From Girardinichthys multiradiatus (lineage: Eukaryota > Chordata > Actinopteri > Cyprinodontiformes > Goodeidae): 64,000 nt of DNA. The stretch lies in contig NC_061804.1 in NCBI RefSeq assembly GCF_021462225.1, positions 44,517,975 to 44,581,974 of the forward strand. The letters run 5' to 3'. The notes beneath the pieces were generated by a model. The model was not told the DNA's origin and ran no database searches. It was given only the letters and a program-made list of their open reading frames with translations. Position numbers and translations under genes: made by a program. Shown one piece after another: positions 24,201-34,622 of this stretch (the stretch's first letter is position 1; every line of letters begins with the position of its first letter).

Positions 24201-24890
24201 TGCCTGTCTGTTATTTTTAAGCTACAAAATCTAATTGGCAAAATATTTATATCAATGCCACTCTACCATATTATGCTTGGAGGGGTTATTTTAAATAAGG
24301 AAATTAGTTTCATACAGCTCAGATATGTCTGGGTGTTTTTAGGTATGGTGTGGTGAAGAGGACTGAAATCTGGACTCATATAGTGTCACTCCCAGCAGCT
24401 TGAACAGAGTGAAAAATGGTGGAATGATGTCCACTTTAAACTGACTTACACAGAGAACTAGATGACAAAATGGAAATCCATCTACATTACTTAGGTCTCT
24501 AAAATACATGTCTGTTTGTTTTTTATTTTAGTGCAGGATAGTTTCCTCCTGTGAAGTTTGGTGCAGAATTTCAGGTAAGTCATAACATCTTCCAGTTAAT
24601 AGGGTGTTTGAGAAAACAGCCCTCAAATAAAATATTAATTGATTAAACTAATTTATTTGCTTCCTTAGCCTCTTTGAAACTGAGTTGATGGATCATCAAA
24701 TAAACTCAATGAAAAGTTACACATAGCAAATGGTACTGATATTCTGAAACTACTTTTCGGTTGAGATGAAAGGACTTTAAGTGTCTTGGTTTGGATTGAG
24801 ACATCATTTGGAACTTCTTCAGAGGGAAATGATATCCAGGAGAGAGACAAAGCTCTTCAATGAATACACACCGCTCTTCAAAAAGCAACC
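24201..24890. other. Non-coding, nothing recognised
   Basis: No convincing gene or repeat boundary between the LINE copy and the solo LTR. Confidence 0.5.
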
Positions 24891-24895
24891 TGTTC

Positions 24896-25611
24896 TGTCG
24901 AAGAGGGATTTTGGGTCGGACCAAAGTGCAGACAAGAGCTTGGCAGCCGCATCTTGGTTTATTCTCAAAAAGGTCAAAAACGTAACAAAAACACTGCAGG
25001 TATGAATCAGAGACAAAATACAAAACTTACAAAACACTGCAGGTACCTTGGCAAAACGTAGCATAAGCGAAGCATAAACAAAACATAGTCATGGTAGGGA
25101 AAGGGGTAGTGACAAACACAAGGAACCAGCGACGAACAGAGACACCAAACCAACTAATATACTGGGGAAAGACAAAGGCAGGTAATCAAGGGAACTGAGA
25201 ACAGGTGCGACAAGGAGGCAGGGAAGCAGAAGGAACAGGTGAAACAAATACAAAGGCTGAGGAAGAGTGAAAGGACTAAATAAACAACAGAAAACACAAA
25301 CTAAGCAAGAGAATAAATCAGAGGAGGAAATAAAGAACTAGAATAACTATAAACTAAAGTAAACAGAAACTAGAGGGGAAACATAGAAACAATAACCTAA
25401 GAAATAAACAAAGAGTCCATAAGGAGAATCTAAGTTACAAAATAAACAAACCAAATGAAAACAATAACTAAAGCAGGACTACAATACATACTAGGAAATG
25501 ATAGAGGGAGGAAAAGAAACTAATAAACATGAAGCCCAATCCAAAATGGAAACAACTAAACAAAAGTTAGCACAAAGCCACAAGCAAAGTCCAAAATGTC
25601 ACTCCGTGACA
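24896..25611 (-). repeat. Solo LTR (716 bp) with 5-bp target duplication
   Basis: On the minus strand it starts TGTCACGGAGTGACATTTTG and ends CCCTCTTCGACA, giving TGTC...GACA termini. TGTTC is present directly on both sides (24891-24895 and 25612-25616), which is the duplication made on integration. The element strand is T-rich and A-poor, and has AATAAA about 65 bases from its end, as in many fish LTR retrotransposons. No internal region or second LTR is nearby, so it is what remains after LTR-LTR recombination. Confidence 0.9.
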
Positions 25612-25616
25612 TGTTC

Positions 25617-25937
25617 ATGCCTCAGACATAACAAGATATACCGTATCTATTATCCTGTACCCTTCCCCACCAGAAAAACAACAAAAAATAAGAAAATTAA
25701 ACCATGAGAACACTCCATGAAAAAGAGGTGAGAGGCGTAGGATCAGATTGAACAATGAGCAACAGTATCATCAAGTATCAAAGCGTTGCTGGACTTAATG
25801 CAAGTGTGTGTGTTTCATGTGGCCAGAACAAAGTGGAGCATACACAGAGGTGACCCCATTCCTCAATCCAGCAGAAATAATGTGTTCATTGCAATGCAAT
25901 TACTGATCCGTAGGCCAACCCCTTTCTACCAGAAATA
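25617..25937. other. Non-coding, nothing recognised
   Basis: AT-rich spacer between the solo LTR and a GT microsatellite. Confidence 0.5.
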
Positions 25938-26090
<153 letters not shown>

Positions 26091-26544
26091 TGTAAAGTCT
26101 CATGGATAGAGGGTGCAGGTATCGGGAACATCCTCCCAATTGTTTCCATAGCAACAGCTTATGCAATGTCAGTGGTTAAGCGTTGACAATCATCTTGCTA
26201 TTACACACAGAGATAACAATGTAAAGTTTCATATTGATGAAGTGAGTTCAATGAGCCAACATGCAAACATGTTGGAGCTGTTCCATGAAAAGACTCATTG
26301 TTTCAGCAGGATCAGTGGCCATCTTGAGTCAAAGTTCAGCTCTAACTGTGTCATTGGTATAAGACGGTTATCTACTAATTTTCTCAAACACTGATGGTGG
26401 TGCATAACAGCTCCACCAATGTGAGCTGTTAAGAACACAATGATATGTATACTAATGTCACAGCTCAGATCATGTAGCTCAGTTGGCCTGAAAATACCTA
26501 AATTTTGTCAACCCATTTTGACCTCTGACCTTATGTACCACCTA
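26091..26544. other. Non-coding, nothing recognised
   Basis: No supported gene or repeat. Confidence 0.5.
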
Positions 26545-26905
26545 CCTTGATACCACTTGTCTACTCTTGCCTGTGGTAGGGGTTCATCTTATAACCGGTG
26601 GGTTGCCGGTTGGAACCCCTTCTCTGTCCGTTTCAGTCGTTGTGTCCTTGGGCAAGATATTGCACACACTTTGCCTGCTGATGGTGGTCAGACGGCCCGA
26701 GGTGGTGCCAATTGTATGGCAGCCCCACTTCTGTCACGCTGCCCCAGGGCAGCTGTGGCTACAATGAAGCCTACCACTACCAGTGTGTGATCGGGTGGAT
26801 GAATGGGTGGATGACTGAATGTAGTGTAAAGAGCTTTGGAGTCCTTGGACTTGATAGAGTGTTATACAAGTACAGGTCGTTTATCATTTACCTACTGTTG
26901 GCGTA
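26545..26905 (+). repeat. tRNA-derived SINE (plus strand)
   Basis: A head with a degenerate B-box (CCGGTTGGAACCCC) is followed by a body with CCTTGGGCAAGATATTGCAC, a GGGTGGATGAATGGGTGGAT segment and the tail AGAGTGTTATACAAGTACAG. It has the same general organisation as the SINE at 338-591. Confidence 0.75.
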
Positions 26906-26937
26906 CTGATATGACAGTGCAAGTGAGGGTAGTAATC

Positions 26938-27705
26938 AAAATGAAACTGTGACATCACAAAGGCTCAATAATTGTAAAATGTTAACATTTTTGATATTAC
27001 AGTTTTACTTAGAGCATGATTTAAAATGGCGGTATCCCCAGACTGTTCTCAAACTGTATGTTTACTGATAGGTCCTAGAGTCTCTAGCAGTAGGCCAAGT
27101 GTATCATCGGTAGAAGGTGAGCATTAAGTTGTTGGCAGCAGCAGCTTTGCTGATGCCCCCCTCCAGGAAGGTGCCAAAGCTAAACACAGAACCAGGTTGG
27201 ATGTAGCTTCTAAAAAGAGAAAAAAAACAGATAGTGAACATAGAGTTAAAAGTTGAAATAACAACAAATAACACAAAACTGGAGAGTAGTATGAGTGAGT
27301 GAAAGTGGTCATTATGTTCTCTAGCAGCCTAAGCCTATAGCAGTATAACTACAGAGATAGCTCAGGATAATGTAAAACACTCTAACTATAAGCTTTATAG
27401 CCTAGCCTTAAAAGTACACAGGGCGTCTGCCTCATGGACTAAAACTGGGAGCTGGTTCCACAGGAGAGGAGCCTGATAACTAAAGTATCTGCCTCCCATT
27501 CTACTTCTAGAGACTCTAGGAACCACCAGTAAACCTGCAGTCTGAGAACGAAGTGCTCTGTTAGGAACATATGGAACAATCAGATCTATGGTGTATGATG
27601 GAGCTAGATCATTAAGGGCTTTATATGTGAGGAGGAGAATTCTAAATTATATTCTGGATTTAACAGGGAGCCAATGAAGGGAAGCTAAAATAGGAGAAAT
27701 ATGAT
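26938..27705 (-). mobile_element. L2-like LINE fragment, copy B
   Basis: Nearly identical over its whole length to copy A (19528 onwards), with the same orientation and 3' end point. It diverges abruptly at about 27703, where copy A continues into the reverse-transcriptase frame. Both copies include the same 3'-region frame with ending WRGASAKLLLPTT; this frame is a repeat feature and not a gene. Confidence 0.88.
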
Positions 27706-28915
27706 ATCTCTGGGGTCTGAGCGCCAAACAAATAAACATCCATTGTGTAACTTCTCTAATCGCATTTTGTGTTTCTTATTGTGAGTCTCTACAGGATTGA
27801 TTTTTCAAGAGTTACAACTTCAGAACAAAAGTGAAAAACAAAGAGCTTTCATATGATTTATATGTTATTCATGTCATGTTGTTGTAAATTCAGAGGAAGT
27901 TGTCTGAAGAAAGCAAACTCTAAGCAGGAAAACCCCAAATACCTCACAATTTGTAAAATTGATTTTGATATTTTAAATTCATCATGTTTTTTGGTTGCAA
28001 AGTATATTAATTAATTACCTTTTCCAGTCAAATTTGATCTTGGTTCCAAACGTTTGGCCTGTAGAGTAAATGTATTATTTATGTTTCTAAAATAAAATTT
28101 AAAAAATAGCTGATAATCAATTGTGTGAGCAATTTCTTGTCCTTTTATAGCTCAAGCTACATTTGGCTTCAGCATGCTGTGGGGGTCAATTGAACAGCAC
28201 AAGACTGTTTTGTTCGTGTTCTTCTTCATACATTAATATGTCCTTTAAGTGTCAAATAAAACATTGTAAAGGCATTTCTCGTTATTGGGAAGCACAAAAG
28301 CCTTCCACTGATCTAAAATACTGGAGTGAGTTTTGATAAAATTTCCAAGGAAAGATCACAGCTTGGGACTGCACAGGCATGCAGTAGATGACACAAAAGC
28401 CTTGCACAGACAAGGTTCAAATTCTCATCGGGGCATTTCTCCATAGAGTTATGTTCTCCCCTTCTAAGCCTAGGTTCTCCCACAATCCACAAACTGGCAA
28501 GTTTGCATGCCAAGGTGCTGGATTCTATACACCTGTGGAAGTGATAAGACTGTCAAAATTCAATGATTTGGATATATGACCCAATACTTTGGCATTACAG
28601 TGTAGATGTCTTTTCAGATGATACAGCCATGCCAAATTGACCTTATGCCTTAATGTGTGTACATGTGTGTTTGTCCTGTGTGTTTCTGTGTTGCCCTGGG
28701 ACTGGTGATCTACCCCACCTATCACTAATTAACAGCTAACGCTAGACACCAGCATCTGTGCATGGATTTGGGAAACGGGTGGGTCATAATTCTTTAATTT
28801 TAGCATTATTTCCTCTGTGTTAAACTAGTATATATTTGTTTTTCTTTCCACATAGAAAGCACTGAATAATTAAGCTAAATATTAAATTAGATATTTGATA
28901 GTTCTATATTTTCTT
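27706..28915. other. Non-coding, nothing recognised
   Basis: AT-rich, no supported gene. Two short frames near 28313-28579 show no recognisable protein. Confidence 0.5.
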
Positions 28916-28917
28916 AC

Positions 28918-29590
28918 AGCAAAGTTGCTCTCAGACTGCAGGTTTACCGCTTGTTCCTAGAGTTTCTAAAACTAGAATGAGAAGCAGATCTTTCACTTAT
29001 CAGGCTCCTCTCCTGTGGAAACAGCTCCCAGCTTTAGTCCATTAGACAGACACTTTCCTTTCGATAGGGACTCAGTTTATATTGAACTATCTCAGGGTTT
29101 TGCTGCTATAGGCCTATGCAGCTGGAGGATGCACTGCTCACACTGCTTTTTTCTTCAACTCCCCATTATTACATAATTTCCATTTAATGCTCCCCTAATT
29201 ATCATTACCATTAACACCTGGAGCTGTAGGTATATGTTTTTCTATTCTATTTCTTCGGTTCTCTTAATCCTCAGCTGGTTCCTGTAGATGGCGCTCATAC
29301 TGAGCTTGGCTATAATAGAGGTTCCCGCCTGTTAAGACTCAGTTGTTCCTCTTCCCTGTCACTGTATGTTTGTTCAGTATGAGGAACTGCAATGCTGTTG
29401 CAATCTGTTGTGATTCCTTAGACAAACCACTTTTTTACCAACTGACTTAAAAAAATGATCAACTAAACTTGACTGTACCACATAATTACCTGATTGAACT
29501 GGACCTTATGTAATGAGGCCTGAACCTGACCAAATGATTTGATTGTAATGAAATTAATTGGATTGATATGAAATAAATTGAGACCAAATT
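28918..29590 (+). mobile_element. L2-like LINE 3' fragment, decayed
   Basis: CTCAGACTGCAGGTTTACCG and CAGGCTCCTCTCCTGTGGAA are the same C-terminal reverse-transcriptase segment as copies A to C, here with several changes. A different 3' untranslated region follows, ending in an ATTGGATTGATATGAAATAA-type tail. Confidence 0.75.
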
Positions 29591-30117
29591 TAATTGTTAA
29601 CACATATGTAAATTAGACCTGTTTGTCTTATAAGGTTCCTTACAATGACTAAACTGTTTTCTGAGCACAAAACTCTGTGCATGTATGGAAATGCATACAT
29701 TCAGAAATATGGATGAGCTATGTGTATAGATGTAGAATTGTATGTATGGTTATATTACTGTTTTGTTTTTTGTGTCGGTATTTCTTGGTAGATCAAAAGG
29801 AAAAATGTTGATTTTATCTAAATTTACCAATAATATTTTTCACTTTATTGTTTGTGATGTTTCTTCTGATCAGAAAAAGAAAGAACACTTTAGAAGTCCA
29901 GTTAAATTGTAGGCTTAATATTTGTGTATAGTATAATACAGGTAAAGTTTTGTTTGGTGACTTTATGGTATAATTTAACTAAGATATACAGCTTAAAACA
30001 TGGTGACCTATTAAATGTAAGATAATCATTAATCCATGAAAACAATCCACAGGCTGTTACTTCATGGTGAGAAGGAGGGACTTCAGTTATGTTCTGGTTG
30101 ACTGCTTTATAAAGTAG
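29591..30117. other. Non-coding, nothing recognised
   Basis: AT-rich spacer without a supported feature. Confidence 0.5.
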
Positions 30118-30765
30118 TGTGAGGAGAACAACCTGCAAATGAACATGGAAAAGATGAAGGAGATAGTGGTGGACTTCAGGAGGTACAAGCCCCTGCCCTC
30201 TCCTGTTAGTATTGGTGGGACAGATGTGGATCTGTGGCTTCATACAAGTACCTGGGTGTCACACTGGACAACAAACTGGACTGGTCCATAAATGCAGTGG
30301 CCATCTATAAGAAGGGCCTTACTTCTTGAGGAGGCTCAGGTCCTTCAATGTTTGCTGTGGATGTTCTTCCAGTCTGTTGTGGCGAGTACCATCTTCTTTG
30401 CTGCAGTGGCCTGGGGTGCAGGCATCAAGGCAAAAGATGCCAATAGACTGAATAAACTCATCAAGAAAGCAGAGTCTATTGTGGGCTCTTAACTGGTCAC
30501 CCTGGTGGAGATGGTGGAGGACAGGATGCTGGCAAAACTACTGGCAATCTCGCCCTATAAAAAACACTGGACAAATGACAGAGCAGGTTCAGCAATAGAC
30601 TGGCTGCTCTAAGGAACGTTACAGAGAATCTCTCCTCCCAGCTGCAGTCATATTTTATAATTCATCCATCCCTGTTAGAAACACTACCACAGAATTGGAC
30701 TAAATACCTGTCACCTTTTTCACTGTGTACATCTACTATCATTAATATGATCATTATTTATTATT
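30118..30765 (+). mobile_element. Rex1/Babar-like LINE 3' fragment, decayed
   Basis: Same protein region as the LINE at 10860-11597. TACCTGGGTGTCACACTGGA encodes YLGVTLD, CTTGAGGAGGCTCAGGTCC encodes LRRLRSF, and AATAAACTCATCAAGAAAGC encodes NKLIKKA. Several frameshifts are present; the longest open piece is 30292-30492. Confidence 0.75.
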
Positions 30766-31209
30766 AACATTGCTTTTATTACTGTTGCTATTACTACTGT
30801 TGTTGTTATTCATTATTGTTTTTTATTCAGATAAACTGTCTGTCTGTCAATTCCAGAATTCTTGCTGTTGTTAAATGTAAGGACATGATCAAAAAAAGGC
30901 TAGGTCAGTAATTTAATCATATTTGTGTCAGTTTATGTCTGCATACTTACAAATAATAATAATTATTATTATTATTGTTATTATTATCATTAGGAGTAGT
31001 AGTAGTACTCGTAGTGAAGATGTCGGCGGTGGAAGTATCTATTTCTGAACTTGTGATCTTCTTGCATACATGAGTGTTCGGACCTGAAGCTTGTAATTTT
31101 TTGCACTGTATGTCTGCTTTAAAAAGCTGAAAGACAAACGCTAAACAGCTCTTCAAAGCACGTATCAACAACGACTCAAATGTTTTGCACAATGAACGAG
31201 GCCGCTTAA
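30766..31209. other. Non-coding with (ATT)n run
   Basis: Contains an (AAT/ATT)n microsatellite at about 30951-30990; otherwise nothing recognised. Confidence 0.5.
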
Positions 31210-31880
31210 TGCCTCGAGAACAGATCCATCAGTGCTTCCATCTCAGTCAGCTGTTTGCCTTTTTTCTTTTTAAAGCAACATGTCATTCTGATGCGCTTCT
31301 ATGTAGAGACAAAGCTCATATAACGATGCTCAGGTGACTATGTGGAGACGTTCTGGAAAACTTTGGCCCTGGATGGACAACGTGGGCTTCAGCATGGACC
31401 ATTTTAACACCAACAGGACGCCATTTTTGTTGCAATTACACTTTATATTTGCAACTTCAGTTATGAAGGAAAACCTGAGCCCACTAATAGACTGCAGCGC
31501 AGTTGCAGCAAATGACTCTCAGTAATTAATTTGTTCTTTCACCATCTCAATCTTGTCCTCCAGTCCAAGGATTACAACTTCCGCTCGAAAATCTCCTCTT
31601 AATTGCCTAATACCATTGCAGCTCAAATTCTGTCTATATTAAGGCACTTTGGCATTAAGGAGACTGATTGGAAATGTGATGAAAACACCGGATCAGCAAA
31701 TTACGGCGCAAAGCTTTCTCTCATAAATGGGCGCAGGAGCGACACTTGTACTCCCACAGATTTTAATACTGACAATTACATTCAATCTGCACAGAATTAC
31801 TTGACAGACCTGTGGCCCCTAATCCTCCTGTGAGGAATGCAGCAAAACTATTAAAAAAAATTATCCAACATGAAAAGGGA
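31210..31880. promoter_or_regulatory. Candidate upstream regulatory region of bsx
   Basis: Repeat-free DNA 0.7-1.3 kb upstream of the bsx start. It contains TAATTAATTTG and CTTAATTGCCTAATACC homeodomain-type cores and a block with lower AT content than its surroundings. The position next to a developmental regulator and its texture suggest a proximal enhancer. No experimental or comparative evidence is available here. Confidence 0.35.
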
Positions 31881-32289
31881 GTATGAATTAATTTTCAGGT
31901 TTAGAAACAGTTCATTCTAATTGTATCACAGGCCTTCCAACTGCTGGAAATGGTTTATATCAGAGGTGCCTTCTTCAAGAAAACTAAAAGCGGTAAAAAA
32001 AATAAATTAAAAAAAAACCTTTTCCTACAACATAGATCGCTCCAATTTATAGCCTACTTTTATTTGTTTAAATTAATAAAATTTTATAGAAATCACCAAA
32101 GGCTTGGCTGTATTATTTTCAGATATCTAGCAGCACTGTTCCACGTGGGGCCCGGGACCAGAGAGGTTCCTGTGGCCCAACCTTCCATCAGATTGTTAGC
32201 TGCTATTTAAATGATTTCTTGTATGGTCACAGGTGCGCTGCTTGTTCCAAATCAGTTTACTTTTTCCAGGGGCTTTGAATACGTCTGAA

Positions 32290-32400
32290 CCAATCAGAAC
32301 AAAGAGCCTGCCTCATCTCCTCCATATAAAAATCTAATTGGCTGATGGACCAATCAGCTTCCCCAATCCTCCACTCTGTCTAAATAATTCTTATAAAGCC
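32290..32400 (+). promoter_or_regulatory. bsx: bsx core promoter
   Basis: Two CCAATCAG boxes (32290-32297 and 32350-32357), a reverse-orientation ATTGG (32337-32341) and a TATA-like TTATAAAG at 32391-32398 lie about 150 bases before the start codon. The spacing suggests transcription starting near 32420-32430. No start-site data are available. Confidence 0.7.
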
Positions 32401-32543
32401 CCCTCCTACCGACAGCTGAGTGATGCCCGGCACCGTTTCCTTCAGCGTTCACACTGAGGGTGCATTTAATCCTCGGAAGCTCACAAGGGACAGGCAGATG
32501 CCGGTGCAGGTTTAAGCCGAGGTGGAAAAACGCTATCTCTATC

Positions 32544-32784
32544 ATGAGTGTGAACTATGCCTCCGCGGCGCCCACGCAGAGATCCACGTCGTTTTTCATT
32601 GAGGATATTCTGTTGCACAAACCCAAGCCACTGAGAGAGGTTATTCCCGCGCCCTTCTGCAGCTCCCTGACTTCCAGAATGCCCATCCTGGAGTATGGAT
32701 ATCCTCTGATTCCGACGCCAATCCTGGCTCCACATCCTCACCCACTCCACAAGCCGGAGCATCACCAGTACTTTTTCACACCTG
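32544..32784 (+). CDS. bsx: bsx coding exon 1
   Basis: Residues 1-80 and the first base of codon 81. It holds the FFIEDILL repressor-like motif and a Pro/His-rich stretch (PTPILAPHPHPLHKPEHHQ). Donor G|GTAAGC. Confidence 0.95.
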
Positions 32785-34490
32785 GTAAGCACTGGGAGGG
32801 CACTGGAGGCGCAAATGAAGGCCTTGAAGAGAAAACTGCCACAAACTCCTGGATAAAATGCTATTGGTGTTTATTTCTAAGGGAATAGAACAATAATTTG
32901 CTTAGTTTGATTAAAGCGTGAATTTCGTCTGTTTTAGTTAGTTTAGTTGAAAATGAACTTCACATAAAAACACCAGCGGTTTCTTCAACTAACATTTTTA
33001 ACTTATTATTTCTGAAATATAAATACTATCGATTTTGGTTCAACTTACTATAAAAAAAAGCAACACAGATTACTTTTTAAATAATTTTCTTTTTTTTTAT
33101 TTATTTCTTTTTGGCAGTTTGTTTTCGTTGGACTAGGGTTTTATTATTTATTTACCTACTTTTAGTCGTAAACAGGTTGAGCAGGATACATTTGCTTTAC
33201 TTGCACAAATCCATTTTTTTTTTTCTGTTTTGGGATTGTGTTCTATTTGTTGTTTCACTATCTCCATCTTTGATACAGTATTGACGCTTTGGCAGCTTAG
33301 GAACGAGCGCGGACTTTAAAATGCGCTGCAGAGATAAATGTTCGATGTTCCACAGGGATCCAGATGCCGGCTCTTTTCCAGCACCACGCAGAGTTGCCAG
33401 GCAAACACTGCCGGCGCAGGAAGGCCCGGACCGTGTTTTCCGACTCTCAGCTGTCCGGACTAGAGAAGCGCTTCGAGATCCAGCGGTACCTGTCCACACC
33501 GGAGAGAGTGGAGCTGGCCACGGCGCTCAGCCTCTCCGAGACACAGGTGCACGCAAACACACCTTACACTTATACCGAACCAATGCAAGAACAAACATTT
33601 TCCACGCATCTTGTTTTAATAAATATAGTGTTTCCACCCGCAGAGTATACCTGCTCTAACATTGAAGGTTCTGCAGGTATCCAGAGAACATTTTAGTTCA
33701 ACAGTGTGTTAATTACCCTGATAGTCTTACAGGGAAAACCAAAAACAGCTGAATCTGAATGGTTCATTTTGGGGGAAAAAAGGTAAAAAATTACAGTGAG
33801 TTGGTGAGGTTTTTGGGGCCAGTTATTTTATTTTATAGCTGCCGATTTTTAATGGGTTTTAAGACAACGAAGATCTATAACCACCAAACCAAGAGCGCCT
33901 AAATGATCTATAAGGTTTTATTAAATTATCAGAGAGACAAGATGTAAATATAGATAATAGATTCCATTTTTCTTATTCTACAAGAATTAGAGGCTTTGAT
34001 TTTGCATCTGATCTATTTGACGTTTTGTTTTTGTTTTTTTTGCTTAAGATTGGCTACTTGACAAAGGCGAGCTCTGTATGCGTGTAATAGAAAATACATC
34101 AAATGTGGATTTGTGATTTAGCATCCCTGCGGCGAACTAAAAATAAATATAATCAAGCATCTCTTATTTCATTTTTTGAGGAGGATTCCAGAACGGCACT
34201 AAAGAGGGGATTCATTTTTGAATGCCCTCATCTCTTCGCCACAGGTAAAGACGTGGTTCCAGAACAGGCGGATGAAGCACAAGAAACAGCTGAGGAAAGC
34301 GCAGGATGAGCGCAAAACTCCCGCAGAGATGGAGCGCTGCGCAGAGAACTCCAGCGCAGAGAGCGACCTGAACGAGAAGAGCGCGGAGGAGCTGAGACAC
34401 GGCCTGGAAGCGGACTCATACATGCTGGAGGAAAACGACGACGACGTGGACATCGAGGACGACATTTGCTCCACAGATCATCTACTATAG
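32544..34490 (+). CDS. bsx: Brain-specific homeobox protein (BSX), three exons
   Basis: Homeodomain transcription factor. In vertebrates Bsx acts in hypothalamic neuropeptide neurons and in the pineal region. Coding exons are 32544-32784, 33356-33546 and 34245-34490, giving 225 residues, close to the usual length of about 230. Splice sites are canonical: G|GTAAGC, CACAG|GG, CACAG|GTGCAC and CACAG|GTAAAG; intron phases are 1 and 0. The N-terminus carries the family motif STSFFIEDILLHKPKPLREV near residues 14-33. The homeodomain spans about residues 101-160, starting RRKARTVFSDSQ and ending in helix 3 QVKTWFQNRRMKHKKQ; it has Gln at homeodomain position 50 and is split by intron 2 inside helix 3, between Q and V. 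The C-terminus is acidic (EENDDDVDIEDD) and ends DHLL. The ATG has an A at -3. Reading past 32784 as one exon is wrong. No break was seen, so the gene looks functional. Confidence 0.97.
33356..33546 (+). CDS. bsx: bsx coding exon 2
   Basis: Residues 81-144: a short linker, then helices 1 and 2 and the start of helix 3 of the homeodomain. Acceptor TTCCACAG|GG, donor CACAG|GTGCAC. Confidence 0.95.
34245..34490 (+). CDS. bsx: bsx coding exon 3
   Basis: Residues 145-225, from VKTWFQNRRMKHKKQ of helix 3 through a Glu/Ser-rich region to the acidic tail and TAG at 34488-34490. Acceptor CGCCACAG|GTAAAG. Confidence 0.95.
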   Translation, partial: VKTWFQNRRMKHKKQLRKAQDERKTPAEMERCAENSSAESDLNEKSAEELRHGLEADSYMLEENDDDVDIEDDICSTDHLL

Positions 34491-34519
34491 AAGCGGTTTT
34501 GTAAGCGTCGGCCTCAACC

Positions 34520-34525
34520 AATAAA
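34520..34525 (+). other. Possible bsx poly(A) signal AATAAA
   Basis: The first AATAAA after the stop codon lies only 30 bases downstream, which would give a very short 3' untranslated region. An ATTAAA near 35018 is an alternative. Confidence 0.4.
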
Positions 34526-34574
34526 ACGCAGGCTCTGACTTTTCTCCTCAGAAACACGCGAGTTCAGTATGAGC

Positions 34575-34621
<47 letters not shown>

Positions 34622-34622
34622 T
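34575..34622. repeat. (TTA)n microsatellite
   Basis: About 16 TTA units just after bsx, probably in its 3' untranslated or flanking region. Confidence 0.95.

Noticed and set aside
32460..32888. 142-codon frame reading through bsx exon 1 into intron 1
   Set aside because: The canonical donor GTAAGC at 32785 and loss of family similarity after TPG show that the exon ends at 32784; the true start is the internal ATG at 32544.
33321..33696. Two plus-strand frames covering bsx exon 2
   Set aside because: Only the part 33356-33546 in the frame giving RRKARTVFSDSQ is coding; the rest is intron or the wrong frame.
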